Origin: Alistipes sp.
Lineage (GTDB): Bacteria > Bacteroidota > Bacteroidia > Bacteroidales > Rikenellaceae
Length of the DNA: 64,000 bases
Assembly (NCBI GenBank): GCA_017436185.1
Contig: JAFSDP010000007.1
Span: 124,001 to 188,000, forward strand
Reading direction: 5' to 3'
The translations under genes were made by a program, and so were the position numbers. A model generated the notes under the pieces. That model worked only from the letters and a program-made list of their open reading frames with translations, was not told the DNA's origin and did not search any database. The stretch's first letter is position 1; every line of letters starts with the position of its first letter. This document shows, one piece after another, positions 48,682 to 58,527 of this stretch.

Positions 48682-50041
48682 CTCCATAGCGCTCACGGGT
48701 AATCTGCTCCAAGGTCTTGCCACGGGTCACGGGGGCACCGATCGTACCGATGAGGAGCGAAATAACAAAGAAGGCCAACATAATCGAAGCGGCCAGCGTG
48801 AAGCCCTGGCCATTCTCGCCGTAGATATAGACGAAGGCCAGACCCCATACGGCCGACAGACCACGCACGATGAAGAACATCACGCCCTGGGCGGCAGCAC
48901 GATACTTGGCGGGGAAGAGTTCCGAGGCCCACAGGGCATAGAACGACTGCACCGAGACACCTGCCTGTAACGCCCACAGCAGGGTAAAGAACAACAGACC
49001 GCTCAGGCTGTTGATGCCCAGGAACAGGACAATCACCCAAGCCAGCACACCAAAGCTCACGCCTACGGCATACAGCCAACGCTGATTTACCTTATCGACG
49101 ATGAGCGAGAAGACGAACGTCGTGGCGATAATCACGAGCCACTGACCCGCAGCCAGCAGGTTGGCATACTCGTTCGACAGGCCGCCGGCCGTCTCGTAGA
49201 TGTGGGGCTGGAAGAAGCCCATCACCGAGCATACGAGGTTCCACGTGAGGTACATACCGCACAGGAAGAGCATCGTGAAGATGTTGGTCTTGTTGGTAAA
49301 GAGCTTGCCAAACGAGGCAAATACACTGCCTGCCGTAGCCTGCTTGGGCTGCTTCTCGGCCTCAGCCTTGGCGGCCTTCCACTCGGCCGACTCGTCGAGA
49401 CGACGTTGCAGGTTCCAGGCGATGAAGGCGACTACAAAGAGCGAGAAGAAGACGATGCGGCTCGAGAAGACATTCAGGGCTGCACCCTCCACACCAAACC
49501 AACCGCCGACTGCCTCCGAGAGGCCAAACAGCAGACCACCGCTGGCCGCCTCACCCGTCGGGGGAGCCAACAGTGTACCGAGCAGCAGGATGATGAGCGG
49601 GCCGATGCCCCACGCCATCTGCGAGATACCGATGTTACGGCCACGGTTGCCCACCTCCGAGTTCTCGGAGATATAGGTCCACGATGCGGGAACGCCCACG
49701 CCGACCGAGATACCCGTTACGAGGAAGCCCAACAGAAGCATCGGGAAGTTCACCGAGACCATAATCAGGGCTACGCCCAACATATAAACGAGCATATTGT
49801 AGGTGTAGATGGCCTTGCGACCATACTTGTCGGCCAAGAAACCGCCGATGATGGCACCGATGGCGGCACCGAGGCAGTTGGCCGAGATGGCGTTGAGCCA
49901 ACCCAGGTGACCCTCCGAGAGGCCCAGGTAGGACTGCCACAGCGTCAGACCGCTTGCGCCGGCCACAATAGCACCGGCATCGAGATAGTTGGTAAGAGAT
50001 ACCGCCAGGGTACTCTTCAACGAGCTTTTCGTTGCACTCAT
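48671..50041 (-). CDS. MFS transporter, sugar porter type
   Basis: A 456-residue inner-membrane carrier with 12 hydrophobic helices. Family marks: GGFLADKYGRKAIYTYNM (the loop 2-3 MFS signature), GVGVPASWTYISENSEVGNRGRN (sugar-porter helix 4-5 motif), a cytoplasmic loop with LDESAEWKAAKAEAEKQPK, and ASELFPAKYRAAAQGVMFF (second-half motif). It sits between GH127 and the cytoplasmic GH78 it overlaps, pointing to uptake of a rhamnose-containing mono- or disaccharide released in the periplasm. Confidence 0.9.
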   Translation of the reverse strand: MSATKSSLKSTLAVSLTNYLDAGAIVAGASGLTLWQSYLGLSEGHLGWLNAISANCLGAAIGAIIGGFLADKYGRKAIYTYNMLVYMLGVALIMVSVNFPMLLLGFLVTGISVGVGVPASWTYISENSEVGNRGRNIGISQMAWGIGPLIILLLGTLLAPPTGEAASGGLLFGLSEAVGGWFGVEGAALNVFSSRIVFFSLFVVAFIAWNLQRRLDESAEWKAAKAEAEKQPKQATAGSVFASFGKLFTNKTNIFTMLFLCGMYLTWNLVCSVMGFFQPHIYETAGGLSNEYANLLAAGQWLVIIATTFVFSLIVDKVNQRWLYAVGVSFGVLAWVIVLFLGINSLSGLLFFTLLWALQAGVSVQSFYALWASELFPAKYRAAAQGVMFFIVRGLSAVWGLAFVYIYGENGQGFTLAASIMLAFFVISLLIGTIGAPVTRGKTLEQITRERYGDDF

Positions 50042-50077
50042 ATTTTTCGTCTTGTTTAGGTTTTTCGTTCTGTTCGA

Positions 50078-52177
50078 TTAGCGGGCCAGCGGCATCCAAA
50101 CCGTCATCTCGGCCTTGCCGCGGTTGCCCCACGCAAAGTAGGGAATGAGACGAATCTTCACCTCACCGTCGGCCTTGCCCACCTCGCGGTAGAGGGTGTT
50201 CTCCCACGACTTCTCCTCCATCAGGCGGGCCGTACCCTCCAGGGCCACCATCTTCGAGCCTTCGATTTCGTAGGGGACGGGAGTAAGGTTGATGTTGCTC
50301 GGAATGAGCACGTTGTCGATCTTCTTACCACCCTCGATGTCGCAGCTCTCGAGGCAATATACCAGCGGACCACGCTTAACGACGGTCTCGTTGCGGCTCT
50401 CCTCGACCAGCGGATTCGACTCCAACAGTTTTACACGCATCTCGAGGGCCAGCTCCACCTTATCGCCTCGCTTCCAGGTGCGCTCCACGCAGGCATAGGT
50501 GTTGGCCTTCGTGGCCACGTTTACCGCCTTGCCATTGACCTTGATGGTAGCATTGTCGCACCACTCGGGAATACGCAGATAGAGCTTCATCGGGCTCTTC
50601 TTGGCAATCTCGGCCACCTCCAAAAGGATGTTGCCGTCGTAGGGATACCCCGTCTTCTGCTTCACCACGAAGGGTTTACCGGCGTAGGTCGTCGTCAGCT
50701 CGCTCTCGCCATAGAGGTTGCACCACAGGGCGTCGTCCGACATCGTGTAGGCGTAGTTCTGTGCCTCGCAGATGGTACGCAGCGTATTGGGCGGGCAGCA
50801 GTTGCAGAGGGTGATGTACTCCTCACGCACCTTCGACCAACGCAACGTGTAGGGCAGATCCTCGCTCAGACGCAGCGGGTTGGTGTAGAAGTAGTGCTTA
50901 CCGTCGAGGCTCACGCCGCTCAAGACGCTGTTGTAGAGGGCCGTTTCGACAATCTCGGCATACTTGGCCTCGCCCGTCGATTGCAACATACGCCAGTTGA
51001 AGAGCATATTGCCGATATTGGCGCAGGTCTCGTTGTGGGCAGTCGATTGGGGCAGCTGGTAGGGGCGGCCGTAGCTCTGGTGCACCTTCTGAATCAGGTC
51101 CGGCTCATAGACCGTGCCGTCGGGCGAGGTGCCGTCGTAGAGGGCACCGCAGGCACCCGTCACATACATCTTGCGGGTTACGATATCCTTCCAGATGCTC
51201 GTCAGGTTCTTCATCAACTGCTCCTCACCCGTCTCGGCATAGACGTCGGCCACACCCGCATAGAGGTAGTTGGCACGCACCGAGTGGCCCATCGCATTGT
51301 ACTGCTCACGGAAGGGGATGCGGTCCTGGTTGTCGTCCGTGCCGTTCTCGACCATACCGCGAATGTCGATCAGGTTCTTGGCCAGTGCCAGGTAGCGGGG
51401 GTTGCCCGTAGCACGGTACATTTCGGTCACGCCCATATAGTGCGAGGGGCAGATGGCGTTGCGAGCCAACTCGGCCGAGGCCGTCTCGTAGAAGTGGCAG
51501 AGGAAGTCGGTTGCCTTGATGGCGGCATCGAACAGGGTGCGCTTGCCCGTAGCACGGTAGTGCGTGATACCGGCCATCATCAGGTGGCCCAGGTTGTAGG
51601 TCTCGAAGTTCAGACGGTTGGCAAAGGCACCCTTCTCGTCGGCACCACCCACCTTTGTACCGATGGCCTGCTGGGGCTTGTGGCTGTGGGTATCGATGCC
51701 CTTGTTGCGCTCGTCGATGATGACGGGGGTGTGGATGTAGCCATCCTCACGCTGCGCCTTAACGACCTGCTCGATGAAGGTGTCCATGATTTTGTCCAAC
51801 TCGGGGTCTTTGGTGATGGCATAGACAGCGGCTACGCCCTCCATCCACTTGTACATATCGCCATCGTGGAACGGAGGTCCCGAGTGGTGACCGTCGCAGG
51901 TGCCTGCGGCAATCTCGAAGTTACGAAATCCGTGTGAAATCTCGGGAGCCTTCCAAATCTCCCACATATGCTGCACCGAGGTTTTGCTGTACACCTCGAA
52001 GCGCTCGCCCCAGAAGCCGCCCGTCCAGCGCACGGCGCCCAACGGCGTGTTCGACATCTTGGCAAAACGGCTCTGACGCATATCGGTCAGACCTGCCGTT
52101 GCGGCATCCTGCGCCGCAGCCGAGACCACCCACAGCGTAGCTGCGGCAGTCAGAAGCATAAAAATTCGTTTGGTCAT
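50078..52177 (-). CDS. Glycoside hydrolase family 127 (beta-L-arabinofuranosidase fold, candidate aceric acid hydrolase)
   Basis: A 699-residue secreted protein (MTKRIFMLLTAAATLWVVSAAAQ) of the DUF1680/GH127 (alpha/alpha)6 family. The zinc-thiolate catalytic set is intact: E383 and C385 in HNETCANIG, C460 (nucleophile) and C461 in LCNCCPPNTLRT, equivalent to E338, C340, C417 and C418 of Bifidobacterium HypBA1. GH127 enzymes cleave beta-L-Araf; in the B. thetaiotaomicron RG-II system the GH127 member BT1003 removes aceric acid instead. Sequence alone does not decide between these. First gene of the six-gene minus-strand operon, divergent from GH143/142. Confidence 0.9.
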   Translation of the reverse strand: MTKRIFMLLTAAATLWVVSAAAQDAATAGLTDMRQSRFAKMSNTPLGAVRWTGGFWGERFEVYSKTSVQHMWEIWKAPEISHGFRNFEIAAGTCDGHHSGPPFHDGDMYKWMEGVAAVYAITKDPELDKIMDTFIEQVVKAQREDGYIHTPVIIDERNKGIDTHSHKPQQAIGTKVGGADEKGAFANRLNFETYNLGHLMMAGITHYRATGKRTLFDAAIKATDFLCHFYETASAELARNAICPSHYMGVTEMYRATGNPRYLALAKNLIDIRGMVENGTDDNQDRIPFREQYNAMGHSVRANYLYAGVADVYAETGEEQLMKNLTSIWKDIVTRKMYVTGACGALYDGTSPDGTVYEPDLIQKVHQSYGRPYQLPQSTAHNETCANIGNMLFNWRMLQSTGEAKYAEIVETALYNSVLSGVSLDGKHYFYTNPLRLSEDLPYTLRWSKVREEYITLCNCCPPNTLRTICEAQNYAYTMSDDALWCNLYGESELTTTYAGKPFVVKQKTGYPYDGNILLEVAEIAKKSPMKLYLRIPEWCDNATIKVNGKAVNVATKANTYACVERTWKRGDKVELALEMRVKLLESNPLVEESRNETVVKRGPLVYCLESCDIEGGKKIDNVLIPSNINLTPVPYEIEGSKMVALEGTARLMEEKSWENTLYREVGKADGEVKIRLIPYFAWGNRGKAEMTVWMPLAR

Positions 52178-52212
52178 AGGTTTTATAGTAATGTTAGTTT
52201 TATTCTAATTAA

Positions 52213-52220
52213 CAAAAATA
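52213..52220 (-). promoter_or_regulatory. Possible -7 box (TATTTTTG) for the GH127-led operon
   Basis: On the minus strand TATTTTTG lies 35 bases upstream of the GH127 ATG in a 248-bp divergent gap. No -33 TTTG at proper spacing, which would fit activator dependence. Confidence 0.45.
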
Positions 52221-52305
52221 CATATTTATTTCAAGAAAACGACACCCGAAACAAAAAAAGGAAAAATTTGGCAGATTTTTATACCGATATATGGCAAAGT
52301 TTAAC

Positions 52306-52313
52306 TATTTTTG
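52306..52313 (+). promoter_or_regulatory. Possible -7 box (TATTTTTG) for the GH143/142-led operon
   Basis: TATTTTTG lies 112 bases before the ATG at 52426, giving a long leader. No -33 element is evident. Confidence 0.45.
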
Positions 52314-52337
52314 TCTGATTAGTATAATGCGGTATTA

Positions 52338-52371
52338 TGCCCCGACCACAACGAAACAAAAAAGTGGGGCA
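52338..52371 (+). promoter_or_regulatory. Leader hairpin upstream of GH143/142
   Basis: TGCCCC (52338-52343) pairs with GGGGCA (52366-52371) across a 22-base loop, in the leader between the -7 box and the start codon. A weak structure of unknown role. Confidence 0.3.
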
Positions 52372-52425
52372 ACCAACCATTGAAAAAGCAAAAAAATTAA
52401 GAAACCTAAAAACCAATATCTAACG

Positions 52426-55400
52426 ATGAAACACAACCTCAAAGCACTCTTCGCAGCCCTTGTGGCCCTGACGATGGGATGGACTGCCACAGCGCAGACC
52501 ACCGACCGCATCCACTACACCGGCAGTGAGCTTTCAAATCCCAACCTGCACGACGGCGGACTCTCGCCCGTGGTGGGTGTGCACAACATCCAGACGATGC
52601 GTGCCAACCGCCATATGGGCCACACCACCAACGGCAACGGCTGGACCTACAACCACCAGTCGATGATGGCCTATTGGCGTGGTTCGTTCTATATGCACTA
52701 CCTCTGCGACCCGGTCGATGAGCACGTTCCGCCCTCGATGACTATGTTGCAGCGCTCGAAGGATGGTTACACCTGGACCAACCCCGAAGTGTTGTTCCCC
52801 ATCTACCGCATCCCCGATGGCTTCACGAAGGATGGCTCGGTGGTGGCCAAAGATATCGACGCCATTATGCACCAGCGTGTGGGCTTCTACATCTCGAAAT
52901 CGGACCGTCTGATTGCCATCGGCAACTACGGCATCTCGCTCTTCCCGAAGGATGACCCCAACGACGGCAACGGCATCGGCCGTGTGGTGCGTGAGATCTA
53001 CGAGGATGGCACGTTCGGCCCCATCTACTTCATCTACTTCAACCACGCCTTCAACGAGAAGAATGTCGCCTACCCCTTCTACACCCGTTCGAAGGACAAG
53101 GGCTTCCGTGAGGCCTGCGAGGAGATTCTCGCTTCGCCCATTCAGCGTATGCAGTGGGTCGAGGAGGCCGACCGTGAGGACCCCATCATCCCCCTGCACA
53201 AGCCCTTCAAGGCCTTCTGCAGCTACACCCTCGAGGATGGCCGCATCGTCTCGCTATGGAAACACGCCCTCACCTCGATCAGCGAGGACGGCGGCAACAC
53301 CTGGGCCGAGCCGATTGCCCGTGCAAAGGGTTTTGTGAACAGCAACGCCAAAATTTGGGGTCAGCGACTCTCGGATGGCAGCTACGCTACGGTCTATAAC
53401 CCCTCGGAGTTCCGCTGGCCGCTGGCCATTTCGCTCTCGAAGGATGGACTGGAATATACCACCTTGAATCTGGTTTACGGCGAGGTACCCCCGATGCGCT
53501 ACGCCGGTCAGTATAAGTCGTTTGGCCCGCAGTATGTGCGTGGCATTCAGGAGGGTAACGGCGTACCCGAGGATGGCGACCTGTGGATTACCTACAGCGT
53601 AAACAAGGAGGATATGTGGGTGAGCCGCATTCCGGTGCCCGTTCAGCAGCACGCCACAGCCCACGCCGACGACAACTTCGCCGACTACAAGGAGCTGCGC
53701 GACCTGAAGACCTGGAACATCTACTCGGGTGTTTGGGCCCCCGTAGCCTTGGAGGGCAAGTGGCTGACCCTCTCGGACAAAGACCCCTTCTTCGATGCCA
53801 AGGTCGAGCGCAAGATTCCCGCTTCGCGCCTCCTCACGGTCGAGTTTGACCTCCAGGCCGCCCAGAACGACCACGGCCACCTCGAAATCGAGTTTGTGGA
53901 CGAAGAGGGTACGGCTTGCGCCCGCATCGATTTGACGGAGGCAGGCGAGATGCGCTCGAAGGGCGGTGCCCGCTATGGCCGTGTGCTGAACTACGAGCCG
54001 GACAAGACCTACCGTGTGAAGGTCGAAATCACGCTTGACGACCGCAACTCGACGGTCTATATCGACGGCCAGAAGCGCACGACCCGTATGCTCTTCGCTC
54101 CCGTGCAGTCGATTGAGCGTGTGGTATTCCGCACCGGTGCCCGTCGCCACCACCCCACCGTCGACACCTGGGCCGACCAATATGTCGATCAGCCCTACGC
54201 CAACGATTCGACCACGATGGCCTCTTTCCGCATTGCCAACTTCCGCACCTCGTCGGCCGATGCCAACGCAACGGCTGCGGTGCTCAATTACAAGGACTTC
54301 GACCACTACGTAAAGGTCTTTAACGAGTCGGAGGACGAAAATATCGCCCAGGCCATCCCCAACAGCGAGGCCTCGGCCTGGATGGAGAAGAACATCCCGC
54401 TCTTCAACTGCCCGCAGCACAACTTCGAGGAGATGTTCTACTTCCGCTGGTGGTCGCTGCGCAAGCACATCAAGCAGACCCCCGTAGGCTACGGTATGAC
54501 CGAGTTTTTGGTCAATCGTTCCTACGCCGATAAGTACAACCTGATTGCCTGCGCCATCGGTCACCACATCCACGAGAGCCGTTGGCTGCACAACGACGAG
54601 TACCTCAACCAGATTCTTCACACCTGGTATCGTGGCAACGAGGGTGGTCGTATGGAGAAGATGACCAAGTTCAGCTCGTGGAATCCGTCGGCCATCTGGA
54701 ACCGCTATCTGGTCAATATGGACAAGGCGTATATGCTTGACCTCTACGAAGATATGAAGTCGGAGTATGCGTGGTGGGAGGAGACCCACCGTCTGCCCGA
54801 CGGCCTGTATTGGCAGGAGGACGTAAAGGACGGTATGGAGGAGTCGATCAGCGGCGGTCGCAAGAAGCAGTACGCCCGTCCGACCATCAACAGCTATATG
54901 TACGGTAACGCTTTGGCCCTGGCCGAGATGGCCGCTATGCAGGGCAAGAGCGACGAGGAGCGTCTCTACAAAGCCAAAGCCGAGGAGATTAAGAATCTGA
55001 TTTTTGATAAGCTCTGGAATGCCGACCACCACTTCTTCGAGACCCGTCGCGGCGAGGAGACCTCGGCCGTGCGTGAGGCCATCGGCTACATCCCCTGGTA
55101 CTTCAACATCCCCACGAAGGAGCACGACGCCGCCTGGTTGCAGATCAACGACAAGGAGGGCTTCGACTCGCCCTACGGTCTGACTACGGCCGAGCGTCGT
55201 CACCCCGAGTTCCGCACCCACGGCGTGGGTAAGTGCGAGTGGGACGGTGCCATCTGGCCCTTCGCCTCGGCACAGACCCTCACGGCACTGGCCAACTACC
55301 TCAACACGGAGAGTGACCCCGTCGTAACGGCCGAGAGCTACTTCCGCCATATGGAGCTCTATGTCGAGTCGCAGTACCACCGTGGTCGCCCCTACATCGG

Positions 55401-55740
55401 CGAGTACCTGGACGAGGTGACGGGCTACTGGCTCAAGGGCGATCAGGAGCGTGCCCGCTACTACAACCACTCGACCTTCAACGACCTGATGATTACGGGT
55501 TTGGCCGGTCTGCGCCCCCGTGCCGACCGCACGCTGGAGGTCAATCCGCTGTTGCCCGACACGGAGTGGGATTGGTTCTGCCTGGACAATGTCCGCTACC
55601 ACAACCACATCATCACCATCGTATGGGATCGCCACGGCGACCGCTACCACCTGGGCAAGGGCCTGACGGTGATGGTCGATGGTAAGAAGGTGGGCAACCG
55701 CCCGACGCTGGGTCGTATCATCTGCGAAAATGTACTCTAA
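52426..55740 (+). CDS. GH143-GH142 type bifunctional RG-II enzyme (Dha hydrolase and beta-L-arabinofuranosidase)
   Basis: A 1104-residue secreted protein (MKHNLKALFAALVALTMGWTATAQ). Residues about 30-420 form a sialidase-like propeller: MMAYWRGSFYMHYLCDP, TMLQRSKDGYTWTNP, an Asp-box-like SISEDGGNTWAEP. Residues about 430-610 are a concanavalin-type beta-sandwich (LLTVEFDLQAAQNDHGHLEIEF, YRVKVEITLDDRNSTVYIDG). From about 640 to the end is an (alpha/alpha)6 barrel: FNCPQHNFEEMFYFRWWSLR, TNSY-like INSYMYGNALALAEMA, VGKCEWDGAIWPFASAQTL. This order and length match B. thetaiotaomicron BT1020 (GH143 removes Dha, GH142 removes beta-L-Araf from RG-II). The next gene starts immediately after its stop codon. 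Confidence 0.85.
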   Translation: MKHNLKALFAALVALTMGWTATAQTTDRIHYTGSELSNPNLHDGGLSPVVGVHNIQTMRANRHMGHTTNGNGWTYNHQSMMAYWRGSFYMHYLCDPVDEHVPPSMTMLQRSKDGYTWTNPEVLFPIYRIPDGFTKDGSVVAKDIDAIMHQRVGFYISKSDRLIAIGNYGISLFPKDDPNDGNGIGRVVREIYEDGTFGPIYFIYFNHAFNEKNVAYPFYTRSKDKGFREACEEILASPIQRMQWVEEADREDPIIPLHKPFKAFCSYTLEDGRIVSLWKHALTSISEDGGNTWAEPIARAKGFVNSNAKIWGQRLSDGSYATVYNPSEFRWPLAISLSKDGLEYTTLNLVYGEVPPMRYAGQYKSFGPQYVRGIQEGNGVPEDGDLWITYSVNKEDMWVSRIPVPVQQHATAHADDNFADYKELRDLKTWNIYSGVWAPVALEGKWLTLSDKDPFFDAKVERKIPASRLLTVEFDLQAAQNDHGHLEIEFVDEEGTACARIDLTEAGEMRSKGGARYGRVLNYEPDKTYRVKVEITLDDRNSTVYIDGQKRTTRMLFAPVQSIERVVFRTGARRHHPTVDTWADQYVDQPYANDSTTMASFRIANFRTSSADANATAAVLNYKDFDHYVKVFNESEDENIAQAIPNSEASAWMEKNIPLFNCPQHNFEEMFYFRWWSLRKHIKQTPVGYGMTEFLVNRSYADKYNLIACAIGHHIHESRWLHNDEYLNQILHTWYRGNEGGRMEKMTKFSSWNPSAIWNRYLVNMDKAYMLDLYEDMKSEYAWWEETHRLPDGLYWQEDVKDGMEESISGGRKKQYARPTINSYMYGNALALAEMAAMQGKSDEERLYKAKAEEIKNLIFDKLWNADHHFFETRRGEETSAVREAIGYIPWYFNIPTKEHDAAWLQINDKEGFDSPYGLTTAERRHPEFRTHGVGKCEWDGAIWPFASAQTLTALANYLNTESDPVVTAESYFRHMELYVESQYHRGRPYIGEYLDEVTGYWLKGDQERARYYNHSTFNDLMITGLAGLRPRADRTLEVNPLLPDTEWDWFCLDNVRYHNHIITIVWDRHGDRYHLGKGLTVMVDGKKVGNRPTLGRIICENVL

Positions 55741-58497
55741 ATGAATCGTTTAACACACTATATTGCACTCACGGCGCTACTTCTTTCCACCCTCACCGCA
55801 TCGGCCCAAACGGTGGTGAAGACCACCTGCGAGTTTGAGGCTTCGCCGTTGGCTGTGGAGCGTGCTGCTCCCCGCTTTGGTTGGCAGTTGGCCGACCGCA
55901 AAGCCGACGAGCCAACCCGCCAAGCGGCCTACGCCATCGAGGTGGTCGATGAGGCAGGCAACACCGTCTGGCAGTCGGGCAAAGTGAACTCCGACCGAAG
56001 CCAATTGGTCCGCTACGCAGGCACGCCACTGCAACCGCTGATGCGCTACCGCTGGCGTGTGCAGGTGTGGTTTGGCCCCGAGGCCGAGCCGTGGAGCGAG
56101 TGGAACACCTTCCGTATGGCCCCCGCACGGGAGTGGATGGATGCCTCGTGGATTGGGGCCATCACCTACGCCGATGCAGCGATGCCCGAGGGACGCAAGT
56201 TTCACGGTGGCGAGCTGCGCAAACCCGAGGTGCGTGCCGCCTGGGAGGCGGTCGATTCGCTGGCGTGGCGGTCGATTTGTCTGCGCAAGGAGTTCCGCCC
56301 CTCGAAGCCCGTTCGAGAAGCCGTAGTCTATGTCTCGGGATTGGGACACTACGAACTTTCGATGAACGGCAAGAAGGTGGGCGACAGCGAGTTTGCCCCC
56401 CTGTGGAGTGACTACCACAAGCGTGTCTATTACAACACCTACGATGTCACCGAGCTGCTGAATGGGGGAGAAAATGCCCTCGGCGTACTGCTCGGCAACG
56501 GCTTTTACAACATTGCCGATCGATCGCGTTACCGCAAGCTGCAAATCGGCTTCGGTCCCGAGACGCTCAACCTCAAGTTGCACCTGCGCTACGAAGATGG
56601 TACCGAGGAGGTTGTAGCCTCGGACAAGACGTGGCGTTACGACCTGAGCCCCATCACCTTCAACACCATCTACGGCGGCGAGGATTACGATGCCCGCCTC
56701 GAACAGAAGGGGTGGAACACCGCCTCGTTTGACGATAGCGATTGGCGTGAAGTGGTGGTGCAGGAGGCTCCCCGAGGCGAGCTGGTTCCGCAGCAGGCTC
56801 CGCCCGTGAAGATTATGCGCCGCTACGGCATCAAGGAGTGGCACAAACTGACCCCCGAGGAGGTCGAGAAGGCAACCGTCAAGACCAAACGCACGGTCGA
56901 TGAGTCGGCCATCTTCCTCGATATGGGGCAGAATATGGCCGGTTTTCCCGAGATTCGTGTAAGCGGCAAGGCGGGTCAGAAAATCACGCTCGTGGTGGCC
57001 GAGGCCCGCACCGAAGACTTTGCCACCGAGCAGCGCCAAACGGGTCGTCAGCACTATTACACCTACACCCTCCGAGGCGACAAGGAGGAGGTTTGGCACC
57101 CCCGTTTTTCCTACTACGGTTTCCGTTACATCTTGGTCGAGGGAGGTGTGCTGAAGGGGATGAAAAATCCCGACAAACTTCCCGTACTCAAGGAGATAAA
57201 CGCCTGCTTTGTGCATAACTCGGCAGCCGATGTCGCCTCGTTCGAGAGCAACAACGAGGTCTTGAATGGTGCGCACCGCCTGATCCACTATGCTGTGCGC
57301 AGCAATATGCAATCAGTATGGACCGACTGCCCCCACCGCGAGAAGTTGGGTTGGTTGGAGCAGGTACACCTCAACGGCCCGGGGTTGCTCTACAACTACA
57401 ACCTGACGAGCTACCTACAGAAGGTGATGCGTGACATCGCCGACAGCCAGCGTCCCGACGGTATGATTCCCACCACCGCCCCCAACTATGTCATCTTCGA
57501 GGGGCCGGGAATGGACGCCTTCCACGACTCGCCCGAGTGGAGCATCACGGTGGTGATGGCCCCCTTTATGTATTACGAGACCTACGGCGACGACTCGCTC
57601 ATCCGCACCTACTACCCCGCTATGCGTCGGTGGGTCGATTACCTCACCTCGCGTTCGGAGGGCCATCTGATCGACTTCGGTCTGGGCGACTGGTACGACT
57701 ATGGCGACTTCCGTGCCGGCTTCTCACGCAACACCCCCGTCGGGTTGGTGGCCTCGGCGCACTATTATATGGGCGCTTCGTACCTGGCCAAGGCGGCAGA
57801 GATGGTGGGAAATGGCTACGATGCAGCCTACTACCGTGCGTTGGCCGAGCAGATTTGCCGTGCCTTCAACGATCGTTACCTCGACCCTGCGACCAACCAA
57901 TATGGCACCGCCAGCCAATGCAGCAACGCCCTGCCGTTGTTCCTCGAGATGGTGCCCAAAGAGCGTCGTGAGGCGGTTTTGAAGAATCTGGTGGCCGACA
58001 TCGAGGCCCACGGCACCCGCCTGACAACGGGCGATGTGGGTAACCGCTACCTCTTCCAGACGCTGGCTCGCAACGGCCTGAACGAGTTGATGTATCGGAT
58101 GCACAACCACTGGGAGGCCCCCGGCTACGGTTTCCAGCTCAAGTATGGCGCCACGACCCTCACCGAGCAGTGGGATCCCCGCCAGGGCTCGTCGTGGAAC
58201 CACTTTATGATGGGTCAGATCGACGAGTGGCTGTTCCGCTCGTTGGTGGGTCTGCAACCCGACACCGAGGGCAAGGGCTACCAAGCACTGACCATCGCCC
58301 CCCAAGCCGTAGAGAAGGGGTTGTGGGTCAAGGCTTCGTACGAATCGCTCTATGGCCCCATCACGGTGGAGTGGGACAACCGTAACGATTTCGAGTTGCG
58401 TGTGGCCCTTCCGACCAACTGCCGTGCCGACATCGTTATGCCCGATGGCCGCCAGATGAAGGCCGAGGGTGGCCGAGGCATTCAGATTTTCCGCTAA
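55741..58497 (+). CDS. Secreted alpha-L-rhamnosidase, glycoside hydrolase family 78
   Basis: A 918-residue protein (signal peptide MNRLTHYIALTALLLSTLTASAQ) with complete GH78 layout: fibronectin-like domain (about 25-130, FGWQLADRKADEPTRQAAYAIEV), rhamnosidase N-domain (about 175-360, VYVSGLGHYELSMNGKKVGDSEF), concanavalin-like domain (IFLDMGQNMAGFPEIRV) and the helical barrel with DCPHREKLGW at 529-538, supplying D529 and E534, and the general base Glu in GATTLTEQWDP. RG-II contains several L-Rha residues, and this is one of three GH78 genes in the window. Its ATG directly follows the TAA of the preceding gene with no gap. Confidence 0.93.
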   Translation: MNRLTHYIALTALLLSTLTASAQTVVKTTCEFEASPLAVERAAPRFGWQLADRKADEPTRQAAYAIEVVDEAGNTVWQSGKVNSDRSQLVRYAGTPLQPLMRYRWRVQVWFGPEAEPWSEWNTFRMAPAREWMDASWIGAITYADAAMPEGRKFHGGELRKPEVRAAWEAVDSLAWRSICLRKEFRPSKPVREAVVYVSGLGHYELSMNGKKVGDSEFAPLWSDYHKRVYYNTYDVTELLNGGENALGVLLGNGFYNIADRSRYRKLQIGFGPETLNLKLHLRYEDGTEEVVASDKTWRYDLSPITFNTIYGGEDYDARLEQKGWNTASFDDSDWREVVVQEAPRGELVPQQAPPVKIMRRYGIKEWHKLTPEEVEKATVKTKRTVDESAIFLDMGQNMAGFPEIRVSGKAGQKITLVVAEARTEDFATEQRQTGRQHYYTYTLRGDKEEVWHPRFSYYGFRYILVEGGVLKGMKNPDKLPVLKEINACFVHNSAADVASFESNNEVLNGAHRLIHYAVRSNMQSVWTDCPHREKLGWLEQVHLNGPGLLYNYNLTSYLQKVMRDIADSQRPDGMIPTTAPNYVIFEGPGMDAFHDSPEWSITVVMAPFMYYETYGDDSLIRTYYPAMRRWVDYLTSRSEGHLIDFGLGDWYDYGDFRAGFSRNTPVGLVASAHYYMGASYLAKAAEMVGNGYDAAYYRALAEQICRAFNDRYLDPATNQYGTASQCSNALPLFLEMVPKERREAVLKNLVADIEAHGTRLTTGDVGNRYLFQTLARNGLNELMYRMHNHWEAPGYGFQLKYGATTLTEQWDPRQGSSWNHFMMGQIDEWLFRSLVGLQPDTEGKGYQALTIAPQAVEKGLWVKASYESLYGPITVEWDNRNDFELRVALPTNCRADIVMPDGRQMKAEGGRGIQIFR

Positions 58498-58527
58498 CCA
58501 ACTACACGACAATAACTCAAAAAACCT

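Noticed and set aside
52426..53700. Sialidase (GH33) call for the propeller domain
   Set aside because: The propeller is sialidase-like, but the full architecture with a C-terminal (alpha/alpha)6 barrel and the RG-II neighbours fit GH143-GH142.
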